The notes under the pieces are model-generated. The model saw only the letters and a program-made list of their open reading frames with translations, did no database searches and had not been told where the DNA came from. Positions 1 through 6,884 of a stretch of DNA of 12,650 bases are shown piece after piece. The DNA is from Bacteroidales bacterium (GTDB lineage: Bacteria; Bacteroidota; Bacteroidia; Bacteroidales; P3). Location of the stretch: positions 1-12,650 of the forward strand of contig JAFWBF010000176.1 in assembly GCA_017507285.1 (NCBI GenBank), read 5' to 3'. The position numbers and the translations under genes are program-made. Within the stretch, counting starts at the first letter, position 1; each line of letters begins with the position of its first letter.

Positions 1-25
1 GTAGTCTGCTGAGCGTAAGCGAAGC
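1..25 (+). repeat. Left copy of a 25-bp direct repeat in the leader of the 60-aa gene
   Basis: The 25 bases match 357-381 at 22 of 25 positions; both begin GTAGTCTGC and end AGCGAAGC. After each copy come a CGTAGTCTT word and a run of seven or eight A residues, then a start codon (ATG at 61 and at 444). The two + strand genes on this flank therefore share a similarly built leader. The window edge cuts the left side, so the repeat may be longer. Its function is unknown; it could be a remnant of a duplicated leader or part of a dispersed intergenic repeat family. Confidence 0.6.
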
Positions 26-60
26 TCTCCGTTGTCCGTAGTCTTAAAAAAAACAACACC

Positions 61-243
61 ATGAAAACAACAGTTCAATTAATAGCAGCCATCAGCCTTT
101 GCCTTTTTGGTGTGGTACTGATGATAGTAAGTTTCCTTATACCGCCAAGGGGTGTGATAGACAGCAGTGTGCTGGTAGCCACAGGCGAGGTGTTCACCTT
201 CAGCGGTGCCCTGATGGGTATAGATTATAAGTACAGACGATAG
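61..243 (+). CDS. Small two-helix membrane protein, holin-like (hypothetical)
   Basis: A 60-residue protein starting at ATG 61 and ending in TAG. Residues about 7-27 form a strongly hydrophobic helix, followed by a PPRGVIDSS turn. A second, less hydrophobic segment (about 37-53) ends in GIDYKYRR with a basic tail. The size, two hydrophobic segments and charged C-terminus resemble small holin-like proteins. From memory, proteins with a PPxGVIDxSVL...GEvxTFxGaLxGIDY pattern are common in Bacteroidales, often near N-acetylmuramoyl-L-alanine amidases. That fits the amidase stump starting 200 bp downstream on the same strand. The leader has the poly-A stretch usual in Bacteroidetes and no clear Shine-Dalgarno. 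It could be a lysis-cassette relic of a prophage or conjugative element, or a resident gene of unknown role. It is probably a real protein; the holin role is inference. Confidence 0.6.
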   Translation: MKTTVQLIAAISLCLFGVVLMIVSFLIPPRGVIDSSVLVATGEVFTFSGALMGIDYKYRR

Positions 244-440
244 ACGACGAGACAACATGTCAACAAGACCTTGGCTACGCCAGACAACAAGACAACTAGT
301 CAACGAGACAACTAGTCGTGCGGTAGCCACTTGTAGTCTCGTAGTCTTGTAGACTAGTAGTCTGCGAAGCGTTAGCGAAGCACCGGCGGTAGCCACTAGT
401 AGACTAGTAGTCTTGTGGTCTCGTAGTCTTTTAAAAAAAG
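244..440. repeat. Cluster of short GTAGTCT/GTTGTCT-type direct and inverted repeats
   Basis: The interval between the two + strand genes is built from variants of one short word. On the left (about 244-317) it reads as AGACAAC or AGACAACTAGTC, for example GACAACTAGTC at 291-301 and 307-317. On the right (about 331-430) it reads in the opposite sense as GTAGTCT, with the 13-base odd palindrome AGACTAGTAGTCT at both 351-363 and 401-413. Left unit 306-317 pairs with 352-363 or 402-413 with one mismatch, so the block could form a long imperfect stem-loop. GTAGCCA occurs at 323-329 and 389-395, and its complement at 272-278. The arrangement is not a CRISPR, because spacing is irregular and there are no unique equal-length spacers. 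No ORF here looks genuine. Confidence 0.65.
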
Positions 441-443
441 AAT

Positions 444-533
444 ATGCGAACAATAACCGAGATAATAATCCACTGCTCTGCCACCAAGGAGGGCAAGAGC
501 TTTAGGGCTGCGGATATAAAAAGAGTATCATAG
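444..533 (+). pseudogene. N-terminal stump of N-acetylmuramoyl-L-alanine amidase (T7-lysozyme/Amidase_2 type)
   Basis: ATG at 444 opens a 29-codon frame ending in TAG at 531-533. It begins MRTITEIIIHCSATKEG and goes on to FRAADIKR. This matches the first strand of Amidase_2 enzymes, in which the His of the IIIHCSAT motif is a zinc ligand, followed by the characteristic (D/R)xxxADIxRWH region. The family is normally about 130-160 residues. Here the frame stops just where the conserved Trp-His should come, and no frame downstream continues the domain before the convergent RseC gene ends at 598. The catalytic core is therefore missing, which points to a deletion or recombination break near 525-531. 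An intact relative would cleave the amide bond between MurNAc and L-alanine in peptidoglycan. The upstream membrane protein and repeat leader suggest a former lysis module. Confidence 0.6.
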
Positions 534-597
534 TAAAAATCTACTACTACTCTACTTTCTGATCATTATCCAAATCTATTTTTCTAACAATATACTT

Positions 598-1011
598 TCA
601 GCATTCAGCCAAAGTCATAACAAACTTTGAGCTTATCCTATTGCGAAACAAATATAATATAATGTAATAAACCGCAAGTGATAAAAGAGAAAGAATGATG
701 GCTGCAGGTTCGGAAACGATGTTGAGCAGTCCCACAAGCGACGATATAACAACGAATGCAGGAAGTATATATGCCAATACTACTGCCTGCATACCACGTT
801 GCTGCGTTACCACCACCGTTACCACATCGCCTACTTTCTTTTCCATTCCATTAGGCATTTCTATATCTATCAGCTTATCTTCCTTGTCGCTAAGTGTACA
901 CATGCCTTTGGCATGACATGCTGCACATGCCGACACCGATTGGATTTGAACCTTTATCTTGCTGCCATCAACGGCAACCACCACACCTTTGTGCGAAACT
1001 GTCTTTGACAT
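598..1011 (-). CDS. RseC/MucC-family (SoxR-reducing system) membrane protein
   Basis: A 137-residue protein, typical for the family. Residues 1-75 form a small soluble N-terminal domain with a cysteine cluster (C29-A-A-C32, then C38 in KGMC), the family's hallmark. Two transmembrane helices follow at about 76-96 and 102-122, then a short basic tail ending in Cys137. RseC-family proteins sit in the inner membrane. In Escherichia coli RseC is tied to sigma-E regulation and the Rsx/Rnf SoxR-reducing system; in many Bacteroidetes the gene immediately precedes rnfB. Here it lies 17 nt after the WG-repeat gene on the same strand, so it is probably the last gene of the bat transcript. No rnf gene follows; the next thing downstream is the convergent amidase stump. 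The family call is firm, but the redox or regulatory role in this context is unknown. Confidence 0.85.
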   Translation of the reverse strand: MSKTVSHKGVVVAVDGSKIKVQIQSVSACAACHAKGMCTLSDKEDKLIDIEMPNGMEKKVGDVVTVVVTQQRGMQAVVLAYILPAFVVISSLVGLLNIVSEPAAIILSLLSLAVYYIILYLFRNRISSKFVMTLAEC

Positions 1012-1028
1012 AATGTACTATCGGTCGT

Positions 1029-2309
1029 TTATTTGGTATAAAAGTTTTTGCAATTCTTTACACACTGCCCTTTGGTATTAATCTTATGGGCTTTGCCATC
1101 GAGGTAAACCTCGGCACGGCCATTCTCAAAAAACGAAGCTATCTCGAAGCGGAAAGGTATTATCACCTCGCCCTTGGTATTGATAAAGCCCCATTTGCCA
1201 TCTTTCTTTACCGGTGCCAATCCCTCGGCAAAATGATAGGCACTCTCGTACATAAGTGGAATAACCACCTTGCCATCTCTATCCACAAAGCCAAATTTGC
1301 CATCTTTTTCCACCATAGCTAACCCGTCGCTATAGATGTATGCCATACTTCGTAAGCCGGCCTGGCCATATTCCAATGGCAACACAAACTTGCCTCTTTC
1401 ATTGATTATACCATATTTCTTACCATCGGTAACCATGGCTCTGCCATTGGTAAAACTGCTAACAAAAGCATAAACACACGGCACTTTCTCCTTTCCCTTA
1501 CGATTTACAAATCCCCATTTGCCATTCTTCATCACAGGATATAATTTTTCCGAAACGGGGTTTGCATCCTCATAATCAAAGTCTGTAACAGGCTTAAACT
1601 TTTTGTTAAACAAAGCCAAGCCACCATTATAATATGCCCAAAACAACCCATCAACCATTTGGGATATAAACTCGTACTTGATAGGGAGTAGCACTTCGGC
1701 CTTTTTGTTTATAATTCCATAGCGGTCATACTGTTTCACCACAGCACAACCCTCCGTGAAAGGCAATGCATACTGATAGGCCGGCTGAATAATCATATTG
1801 TTAAGGCTATCAATATATCCATATAAAATTGTCATCGAATCCTTTTGAACAGCCACTACTGCCAAGCCATCAAAAAACGACGATGCGGCCAAATATATAT
1901 TTGGGATAACCACATTGGCATTTATATCCAAAAAGCCATACTTATTGTCCTTTTGAAATCGGGCTAGACCATTTCTGAAATAATCTACATCTTGATACAA
2001 ACATGGTATAACTTCTTTGCCGGTCGAATCTATCATTCCGCAAAGGGTATCTTTAATAACCTTGCAATATCCATTTTGAAACCGATCGGTATGATCGTAG
2101 ATATTGGGAGTTAGAATCTTGCCATCGTAACGCTTAAAACCAAACTTACCATCCTTGTAAGTTTTTTGTATCCCATCTATAAAATATAGGTCGCAACCAC
2201 ATTCTTCTTCATCAACATACAGCGGCAAATCGTCTTGTGCCACTACCGAACACGAAAGTATCAAAAATAATACTATCGACAATAGTTTAAAGATGCATTT
2301 GTTTGTCAT
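1029..2309 (-). CDS. Exported WG-repeat protein at the distal end of the bat operon
   Basis: I chose the ATG at 2309 (426 residues). It follows the batE stop by 14 nt and begins directly with a signal sequence (MTNKCIFKLL, hydrophobic to about residue 20, then VVAQDD). The longer reading from 2357 would overlap batE by 34 nt and bury the signal. Cleavage could be by signal peptidase I after VVA; the ILSC at 17-20 also resembles a lipobox, so a lipoprotein is possible. From about residue 52 to the end there are ten or eleven WG beta-repeats of roughly 30-35 residues: a DGKxGFxxxxGKxxxPxxY core followed by an F..G.A.V strand (clearest in DGKWGFINTKGEVIIP). One middle copy, around NGGLALF, is degenerate. 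Cys pairs lie near both ends of the mature chain (37/39 and 416/420) and could be disulfides. WG repeats have no assigned enzymatic activity; an envelope binding role is inferred. Confidence 0.85.
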   Translation of the reverse strand: MTNKCIFKLLSIVLFLILSCSVVAQDDLPLYVDEEECGCDLYFIDGIQKTYKDGKFGFKRYDGKILTPNIYDHTDRFQNGYCKVIKDTLCGMIDSTGKEVIPCLYQDVDYFRNGLARFQKDNKYGFLDINANVVIPNIYLAASSFFDGLAVVAVQKDSMTILYGYIDSLNNMIIQPAYQYALPFTEGCAVVKQYDRYGIINKKAEVLLPIKYEFISQMVDGLFWAYYNGGLALFNKKFKPVTDFDYEDANPVSEKLYPVMKNGKWGFVNRKGKEKVPCVYAFVSSFTNGRAMVTDGKKYGIINERGKFVLPLEYGQAGLRSMAYIYSDGLAMVEKDGKFGFVDRDGKVVIPLMYESAYHFAEGLAPVKKDGKWGFINTKGEVIIPFRFEIASFFENGRAEVYLDGKAHKINTKGQCVKNCKNFYTK

Positions 2310-2323
2310 AAATATCACTGTTT

Positions 2324-3079
2324 TTAAATATTTTCTACTGCTATTTTTTCTATCCAACCGGTATTGCCATCGCTCAACTTAACCTTACACCAATTGTTTA
2401 CGTTATCTTCAATCTCTACCTTGCAACCTTCGTGTATCAAAAACTTATCGGCACTATCCTCGTCGGGCGAGCTCTTGACCATAACGCTTGGACTCATCAC
2501 AATTGCATAGTTTATATTCTCCATCCTATTTTTCAACACACTACCATTGACATAGGCACATACCAATAGTACCAGCATAACTATACCTACATAAAAACCT
2601 ATTTGCCTTATTCTATAGGACTGTGTAAGGAAAAACACAACAGCCGATACACATACCAGCACCATCAATATAATGGTTATCATCCCCCATTGCGATACGG
2701 TAAACCAGCTAAGTATTGCATTAAACCACCTGGTTATAAAAAGCTCCGGAACCTTGTTGAACCTATCGGTGGTTTTTGAATTGACATAATCCAAATTCTG
2801 CAGAACATCTTTATCCAAAGGGTCTATCTTCAACGCACGTTCGTAGTTGAGAATGGCGGCAGCCAAATTATCGGCCCTGAAATAGGCATTACCCAAATTA
2901 TAATACAACGGTACCGAAACATAGCCTTGATTGAGAATAGAGTTGTAGGTAGCTATCGCCTGCTCGTAGTCGCCTGCTTTATAAAAATTGTTTGCCTCTA
3001 TAAAATCGTCATCAACAGTTGCTCTTACAGAGGTTGCAAACACAAATATAATAGTTGCAAAACTAATTACTTTTTTCAT
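2324..3079 (-). CDS. batE: BatE: TPR protein with two transmembrane helices and a C-terminal SH3-like domain
   Basis: I prefer the ATG at 3079 (251 residues, MKKVISFATIIF...VRA signal). A GTG at 3088 overlapping the batD stop by 1 nt would add three residues. After the signal peptide, residues about 24-105 carry two TPR units (NNFYKAGDYEQAIATYNSIL and LGNAYFRADNLAAAILNYERAL). Two membrane helices follow at about 132-152 and 158-177. A C-terminal bacterial SH3-type domain (about 193-249) has the usual VMVKSSPDEDS, HEGCKVEI, WCKVKLSDGNTGWI pattern. This TPR-TM-TM-SH3 order is the standard BatE layout. Both soluble parts probably face the periplasm, where the TPR would bind a protein partner and the SH3 domain may contact wall or protein ligands. 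It is the last of the core Bat genes here. Confidence 0.9.
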   Translation of the reverse strand: MKKVISFATIIFVFATSVRATVDDDFIEANNFYKAGDYEQAIATYNSILNQGYVSVPLYYNLGNAYFRADNLAAAILNYERALKIDPLDKDVLQNLDYVNSKTTDRFNKVPELFITRWFNAILSWFTVSQWGMITIILMVLVCVSAVVFFLTQSYRIRQIGFYVGIVMLVLLVCAYVNGSVLKNRMENINYAIVMSPSVMVKSSPDEDSADKFLIHEGCKVEIEDNVNNWCKVKLSDGNTGWIEKIAVENI

Positions 3080-3087
3080 TATATCCA

Positions 3088-4956
3088 CTATTTTAATTGT
3101 TTTTCTATATCTAATATCATTTGTAGAGCTTGCTCATATATACCTTGTTTCTTGGTAGAACTATCGCCGGGAGCAAACCTTGCAAAATTTACATCACCAA
3201 GGGTTTTCAATATTTTTTCTACTATAGAAGCGTCCACATTTTTAGTTTCCAAGCATTCTTGTACAGTCTCTGTTGATAACGACGAAAGAGGAATAGTAAA
3301 CTTATCGGATATATATCCCCAAATAGCTTGATATATTTCTATATAAAACTTCTCGTCGTCATTTTGAGTAAGATATGCTTCAGCTCTACGCAACCGCTTT
3401 TTGGCCAAAGATGTAGCCTTTCGCAATTTCATTGAACCAATATCCTTGCGCGATTCTTGTAACTTACGCCCATAGACCACCACCGCAACAGCCAAAAGCA
3501 TAGGCAGTACAAGTAAAATCCAAAACAGCAAGGTATTGAAAAAAGAATCTTTGGCTTGGGTAAGTTTGGGATTGCCGGTCATTATATAGTTGATGTCCGA
3601 ATTCAAGAGTTTAACATCACTTTTTGAAGAATAGGCCGTCATTGCATTGGCATCACCTTTATCCACCCGAATGTTGAACGATTGGGTTTTCTTGGTTTCG
3701 TATGATTTGGTTTTGGGGTTGAAAAACACGAGGGTAGCCTCAGGTATCTTGTAGTTTCCTTGCGAACGTGGTATAAGAATCCATTCAAAAGTTTTGCTAC
3801 CACTCACACCGCCGGCCGAATGCTTGATATTGGGTACAACCTTAGGGTCGTAAACTTCAAATACCTCGGGGAACTTCACATCAATATCGTCGATAAGCAT
3901 AAGGTTGCCTGTTCCAGTTACAGTAAGCGAGTAGGTCAACGCCTCGTTGGCCTTTATCTTATCGGTATCCACCTTGGCCGACAAGGAGAAGTTACCCACA
4001 CCGCCGGTAAAGTTATCGGGTGGTGTTGGAAGAGGTTTTACATTTATCTTCAACGAATTGGAGACAAGCGTTTTCTTTACCGACTGATGAGTATTGAAAA
4101 AAGCATCGTCAAACAAATCGAATATCGATCCCGTTCTTCTACGTTGCGAAGGCAACTGAGCCAATACTTCGAGCTGCAAAGGCTCTATTGTCAAAAGACC
4201 ACTTTCTTGAGGGAAAAGAGCCGCTTTGCGTATCTCGCCAACCAAATATCTCTTGCCATTTATAGTTTCTTCATATTGCTGAACACCGGTATTATCGTCT
4301 CCCAAATCCTCGGTCCAGAAGCCTTTGTTGATAGGCAATTTATCTATTTGGTACTGACTAATGTTTACCTGTGTATATATACGGTATGTAATTATTATCT
4401 CTTCGCCTTGATAAACATTGGTCTTATTGGCCGAGATTTTTACAAACAATGTATTATCGTCAATCTGTGTCGGTTGGTCCTGCTGCTGCACCTGCTGACG
4501 ATAGCGACCTTGACCCTGCGACCGTTGTTGCTGAGAGTCCGAGGCTTTCACAACTTTTATCTGGGCAGTATTACTTTCTACCACCCGGCCGTCGACCCTA
4601 CATGTAGCCTTGGGAATAGTGAATGTACCTTCGGCCGATGCCGAAAGGTAATAGGTATAAGATATGCTCATAGAACGAGTAACATTGCCATTGATAATTT
4701 GTGTACTCGAACTCGACGACTGCGAGGGGCCACCCAAAAAATTAAAGTTGTTAAACGTTGGAGTTTTAAAATCTGTTGGCCTTGCATTGACTTCGTATGT
4801 AACAGCAAATTGTTGCCCTACACCCACTTCGGCCGGAGCCCTCAATGTAATCCTGGCTTCCTGTGCCACAATAGCCGAAGCCATAAACATAAATACCGAC
4901 AATATTATCAGCGACCTTCTTTTCATTACAAACCAATTTTTACTTGTTGTTTTCAT
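3088..4956 (-). CDS. batD: BatD: large periplasmic protein with a C-terminal membrane anchor and cytoplasmic domain
   Basis: The start at 4956 uses the TAATG overlap with the batC stop, implying translational coupling (622 residues). An ATG at 4926 (MKRRSLIILSVF) would give a more standard signal peptide and is a real alternative. After a signal ending near IVAQ come beta-rich repeats: the AxVGVGQQFxVTYxVNA segment, then GGPSQSSSSSTQIINGNVTRSMSISYTYYL in register with the BatD family, then a Gln-rich hinge (about 140-165). A second (about 170-310) and third (about 320-435) immunoglobulin-like unit follow. One transmembrane helix lies at about 473-496, followed by a basic stretch and a helical cytoplasmic domain (about 510-618). 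That last domain resembles the C-terminus of the gene at 7890-8870. BatD is thought to hold vWA partners at the membrane; its exact role is not established. Confidence 0.92.
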   Translation of the reverse strand: MKTTSKNWFVMKRRSLIILSVFMFMASAIVAQEARITLRAPAEVGVGQQFAVTYEVNARPTDFKTPTFNNFNFLGGPSQSSSSSTQIINGNVTRSMSISYTYYLSASAEGTFTIPKATCRVDGRVVESNTAQIKVVKASDSQQQRSQGQGRYRQQVQQQDQPTQIDDNTLFVKISANKTNVYQGEEIIITYRIYTQVNISQYQIDKLPINKGFWTEDLGDDNTGVQQYEETINGKRYLVGEIRKAALFPQESGLLTIEPLQLEVLAQLPSQRRRTGSIFDLFDDAFFNTHQSVKKTLVSNSLKINVKPLPTPPDNFTGGVGNFSLSAKVDTDKIKANEALTYSLTVTGTGNLMLIDDIDVKFPEVFEVYDPKVVPNIKHSAGGVSGSKTFEWILIPRSQGNYKIPEATLVFFNPKTKSYETKKTQSFNIRVDKGDANAMTAYSSKSDVKLLNSDINYIMTGNPKLTQAKDSFFNTLLFWILLVLPMLLAVAVVVYGRKLQESRKDIGSMKLRKATSLAKKRLRRAEAYLTQNDDEKFYIEIYQAIWGYISDKFTIPLSSLSTETVQECLETKNVDASIVEKILKTLGDVNFARFAPGDSSTKKQGIYEQALQMILDIEKQLK

Positions 4957-5780
4957 TACCAATCTTTTTCTATTTTACCACCTCTTACTTTTACCTTTTG
5001 TTTATCTAAAGTTTTCTTTTCATTGTTTTTTACAGCGTCCAGTATGCGTTCGGCATCCTTTTTCTTTTGTTCTTGTTTTTTATCAGCACCTTGCTTTTGT
5101 TGCTGTTGCTTGTCCTTATTTTGCTGTTGATCTTGATCTTGTTGTTGCTGATTTTGGTTTTGCTGCTGTTGGTCTTTATTTTGCTGTTCGTTCTTATCTT
5201 TATTTTCTTTGTTGTCTTGTTGCTGATTGTTTTGTTGTTGATTATTCTGCTGTTGATTTTGCTGATTTTGCTGTTGATTTTGCTGTTGATTTTGCTGCTG
5301 CATTTGTTGCAACATTTTTCTAGCATACGACAGGTTATACTTTGCATCGGCATCCTTAGGATTAATCTTCAGCGAATTTTGATATGACGATATTGCGTTC
5401 TTAAACTTCTCCATTGCAGTAGGGTCTGTTCTATTATCCAAACCAGATTGAAGGAAACTATTGCCCATATTGTAATGAGCCATTGCTTTTGTTTCGTTAT
5501 CGGTTGTAGGATTTTCCAGCACTTTGCTGTAGTATTTTACAGCCTCGTCATATTGTTTTTCTTTATACAAAGCATCGCCCAAATTATACTGAGCCTTATA
5601 GAATGTACTATCCGATGCCAAAGCCTTGCGATACAAAACCTCGGCATCATTATATTTTTTTTCTTCATATAGCTTATTGCCTTTGCGTGTATTGCTTTTA
5701 TAGTCCTGAGCATATACCGAAAAGTCTACTACCGAAGAACAAATTAGTACCAAACACAAAAATATTTTCGTTGCCTTCAT
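4956..5780 (-). CDS. batC: BatC: TPR protein with a long Gln/Asn-rich tail
   Basis: A 274-residue protein, ATG at 5780, 15 nt after the batB stop. A signal peptide (about 1-25, ending VYAQ) is followed by three TPR-type units at about 27-60 (GNKLYEEKKYNDAEVLYRKAL), 63-92 (YNLGDALYKEKQYDEAVKYYSKVL) and 101-155 (YNMGNSFLQ... AISSYQNSLKINP). Residues about 158-240 are almost entirely Q, N, K, D and E. The C-terminus (AERILDAVKNNEKKTLDKQKV to IEKDW) is the conserved tail seen in BatC proteins, so the Q-rich tract is an internal linker and the frame is intact across it. BatC is expected in the periplasm as a TPR scaffold with BatB, BatD and BatE. Confidence 0.9.
   Translation of the reverse strand: MKATKIFLCLVLICSSVVDFSVYAQDYKSNTRKGNKLYEEKKYNDAEVLYRKALASDSTFYKAQYNLGDALYKEKQYDEAVKYYSKVLENPTTDNETKAMAHYNMGNSFLQSGLDNRTDPTAMEKFKNAISSYQNSLKINPKDADAKYNLSYARKMLQQMQQQNQQQNQQQNQQNQQQNNQQQNNQQQDNKENKDKNEQQNKDQQQQNQNQQQQDQDQQQNKDKQQQQKQGADKKQEQKKKDAERILDAVKNNEKKTLDKQKVKVRGGKIEKDW
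5061..5309 (-). repeat. Low-complexity CAA/CAG/AAC repeat tract within batC
   Basis: About 250 bp encode runs of Gln broken by Asn, Asp, Lys and Glu, with repeated QQQNQQQN-like units. Most Gln codons are CAA, with some CAG. The tract gives long spurious open frames in other registers on both strands; these are shadows. Slippage could change its length by multiples of three, or shift the frame and remove the conserved EKDW tail. Confidence 0.85.
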
Positions 5781-5795
5781 AACTCTTATTACGGT

Positions 5796-6869
5796 TTAAT
5801 TTTTGTCATTACTTTCCTTTCTGCCAAAAATAGTGGCAGTATTAATTATCTTGTTTCGACGCTCGAATATAAACAATTCCAATGCCAAAAATATTATTGC
5901 CAATGCCAATGGATATTGATATTTGCTCTCATATTCCGAAAACATCGTTTCGCCAAAATTTTGTTTATCCAGCTTTTCTATTTCTTTTACTATCTCGTCC
6001 AAGTTGGCATTTATATTTCCGGCACGCAAATATACGCCGCCACCGGCCTGAGCAATCTCGGCCAACATATTTTCATTAAGTTTTGTGGTAATAGGATTAC
6101 CATCTCTATCCTTTTTATAGCCTACATGAACGCCACGGTTGTACTGAGGGATAGGCACCCCTGTGGGCAATCCCATACCTATGGTATTTACCACTATGCC
6201 TTCGCTACGAGCCTTTGTGGCCATAGCTATTGCATCGTCCTCGTGGTTTTCGCCGTCGGATATTATTATTATTGTTCTACTTTTGTTCTTTTGCCACGGA
6301 CGGTCCTCATCGCCATATCCAAATGTTTGCATAGACTTTTCTATGGCATCGCCAATGGCAGTACCTTGTGCCTCTATCATATCGGTGTTTATAGATTCGA
6401 GGAAGAGCTTGGCAGCACCATAATCGCTGGTAAGAGGCAGCTGAGTGTAGGACTTTCCTGCAAAGATAATAATTGCAATACGGTCGTTATTGAGCTTGGA
6501 TATCAGGTTGGATATTGTTTTTTTGGCCCTTGTAAGGCGGTTGGGCTGAATATCCTCGGCAAGCATACTATTGGATATATCCAATGCGATGGCAATATCG
6601 GCACCGGCACGCTCGCCCTTAACCATCTTCGAACCTATTTGAGGATTGGCAATAGCTATCACCAAACAAGTAAATCCCAACAGAATCAACGAGAATTTAA
6701 ATATCGCTTTTGAATGAGAAACATCGGGTGTAAGTCTGGCAAACATCTGCTTTTCGGCAAATGCATCCAAACGCTTCTTTTGGTTACGACGCACTATTAT
6801 AAATATAATAATGAAGACGGGTACCAATATAAGCAAGTATAGCAAATATGAATGTTCAAAATGTATCAT
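5796..6869 (-). CDS. batB: BatB: membrane-anchored von Willebrand factor A protein
   Basis: A 357-residue protein, ATG at 6869, 15 nt after the batA stop. An N-terminal helix (about 7-27) and a second one (about 57-75, ending ANPQIG) come before a vWA domain (about 90-300). A final helix (about 318-335) and a short basic tail close the protein. The metal-ion-dependent adhesion site looks complete: D97-I-S99-N-S101, T170 in AQGTAIGD and D205 in ISDGENH. The TM-TM-vWA-TM order and the ANPQ(I/M)G motif after the second helix match BatA/BatB proteins. The vWA domain is thought to bind partner proteins through a bound Mg ion. Which side of the membrane it faces is not shown by the sequence alone. 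Confidence 0.93.
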   Translation of the reverse strand: MIHFEHSYLLYLLILVPVFIIIFIIVRRNQKKRLDAFAEKQMFARLTPDVSHSKAIFKFSLILLGFTCLVIAIANPQIGSKMVKGERAGADIAIALDISNSMLAEDIQPNRLTRAKKTISNLISKLNNDRIAIIIFAGKSYTQLPLTSDYGAAKLFLESINTDMIEAQGTAIGDAIEKSMQTFGYGDEDRPWQKNKSRTIIIISDGENHEDDAIAMATKARSEGIVVNTIGMGLPTGVPIPQYNRGVHVGYKKDRDGNPITTKLNENMLAEIAQAGGGVYLRAGNINANLDEIVKEIEKLDKQNFGETMFSEYESKYQYPLALAIIFLALELFIFERRNKIINTATIFGRKESNDKN

Positions 6870-6884
6870 AGTTCTTTGGTTTTA

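Noticed and set aside
244..440. CRISPR array
   Set aside because: The repeated words are 7-13 bases, irregularly spaced and in both orientations, without equal-length unique spacers and without cas genes in the window.
79..453. 124-aa minus-strand open frame across the left repeat block
   Set aside because: It lies opposite the 60-aa gene and runs through the repeat block; its product is repeat-derived (TTSLLVATA, TTRLQVATA) with no family signal. It is a by-product of the repeats lacking stops in that frame.
534..597. Bidirectional terminator between the RseC gene and the amidase stump
   Set aside because: I looked for a stem followed by a T-run and found only AT-rich sequence with CTACTACTACT repeats; no convincing hairpin.
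2310..2357. Longer start for the WG-repeat protein at 2357
   Set aside because: It would overlap the end of batE by 34 nt and put 16 charged residues ahead of the signal sequence; the ATG at 2309 fits better.
3760..5130. 456-aa plus-strand open frame opposite batD and batC
   Set aside because: It is antisense to well-supported genes. Its composition (many Cys, Tyr, Arg) and lack of domains mark it as a shadow of the batD frame.
5067..5387. 106-aa plus-strand Leu/Ile-rich frame resembling a membrane protein
   Set aside because: It is the antisense reading of the batC Gln-rich codons (TTG/TTT/ATT repeats), not a gene.
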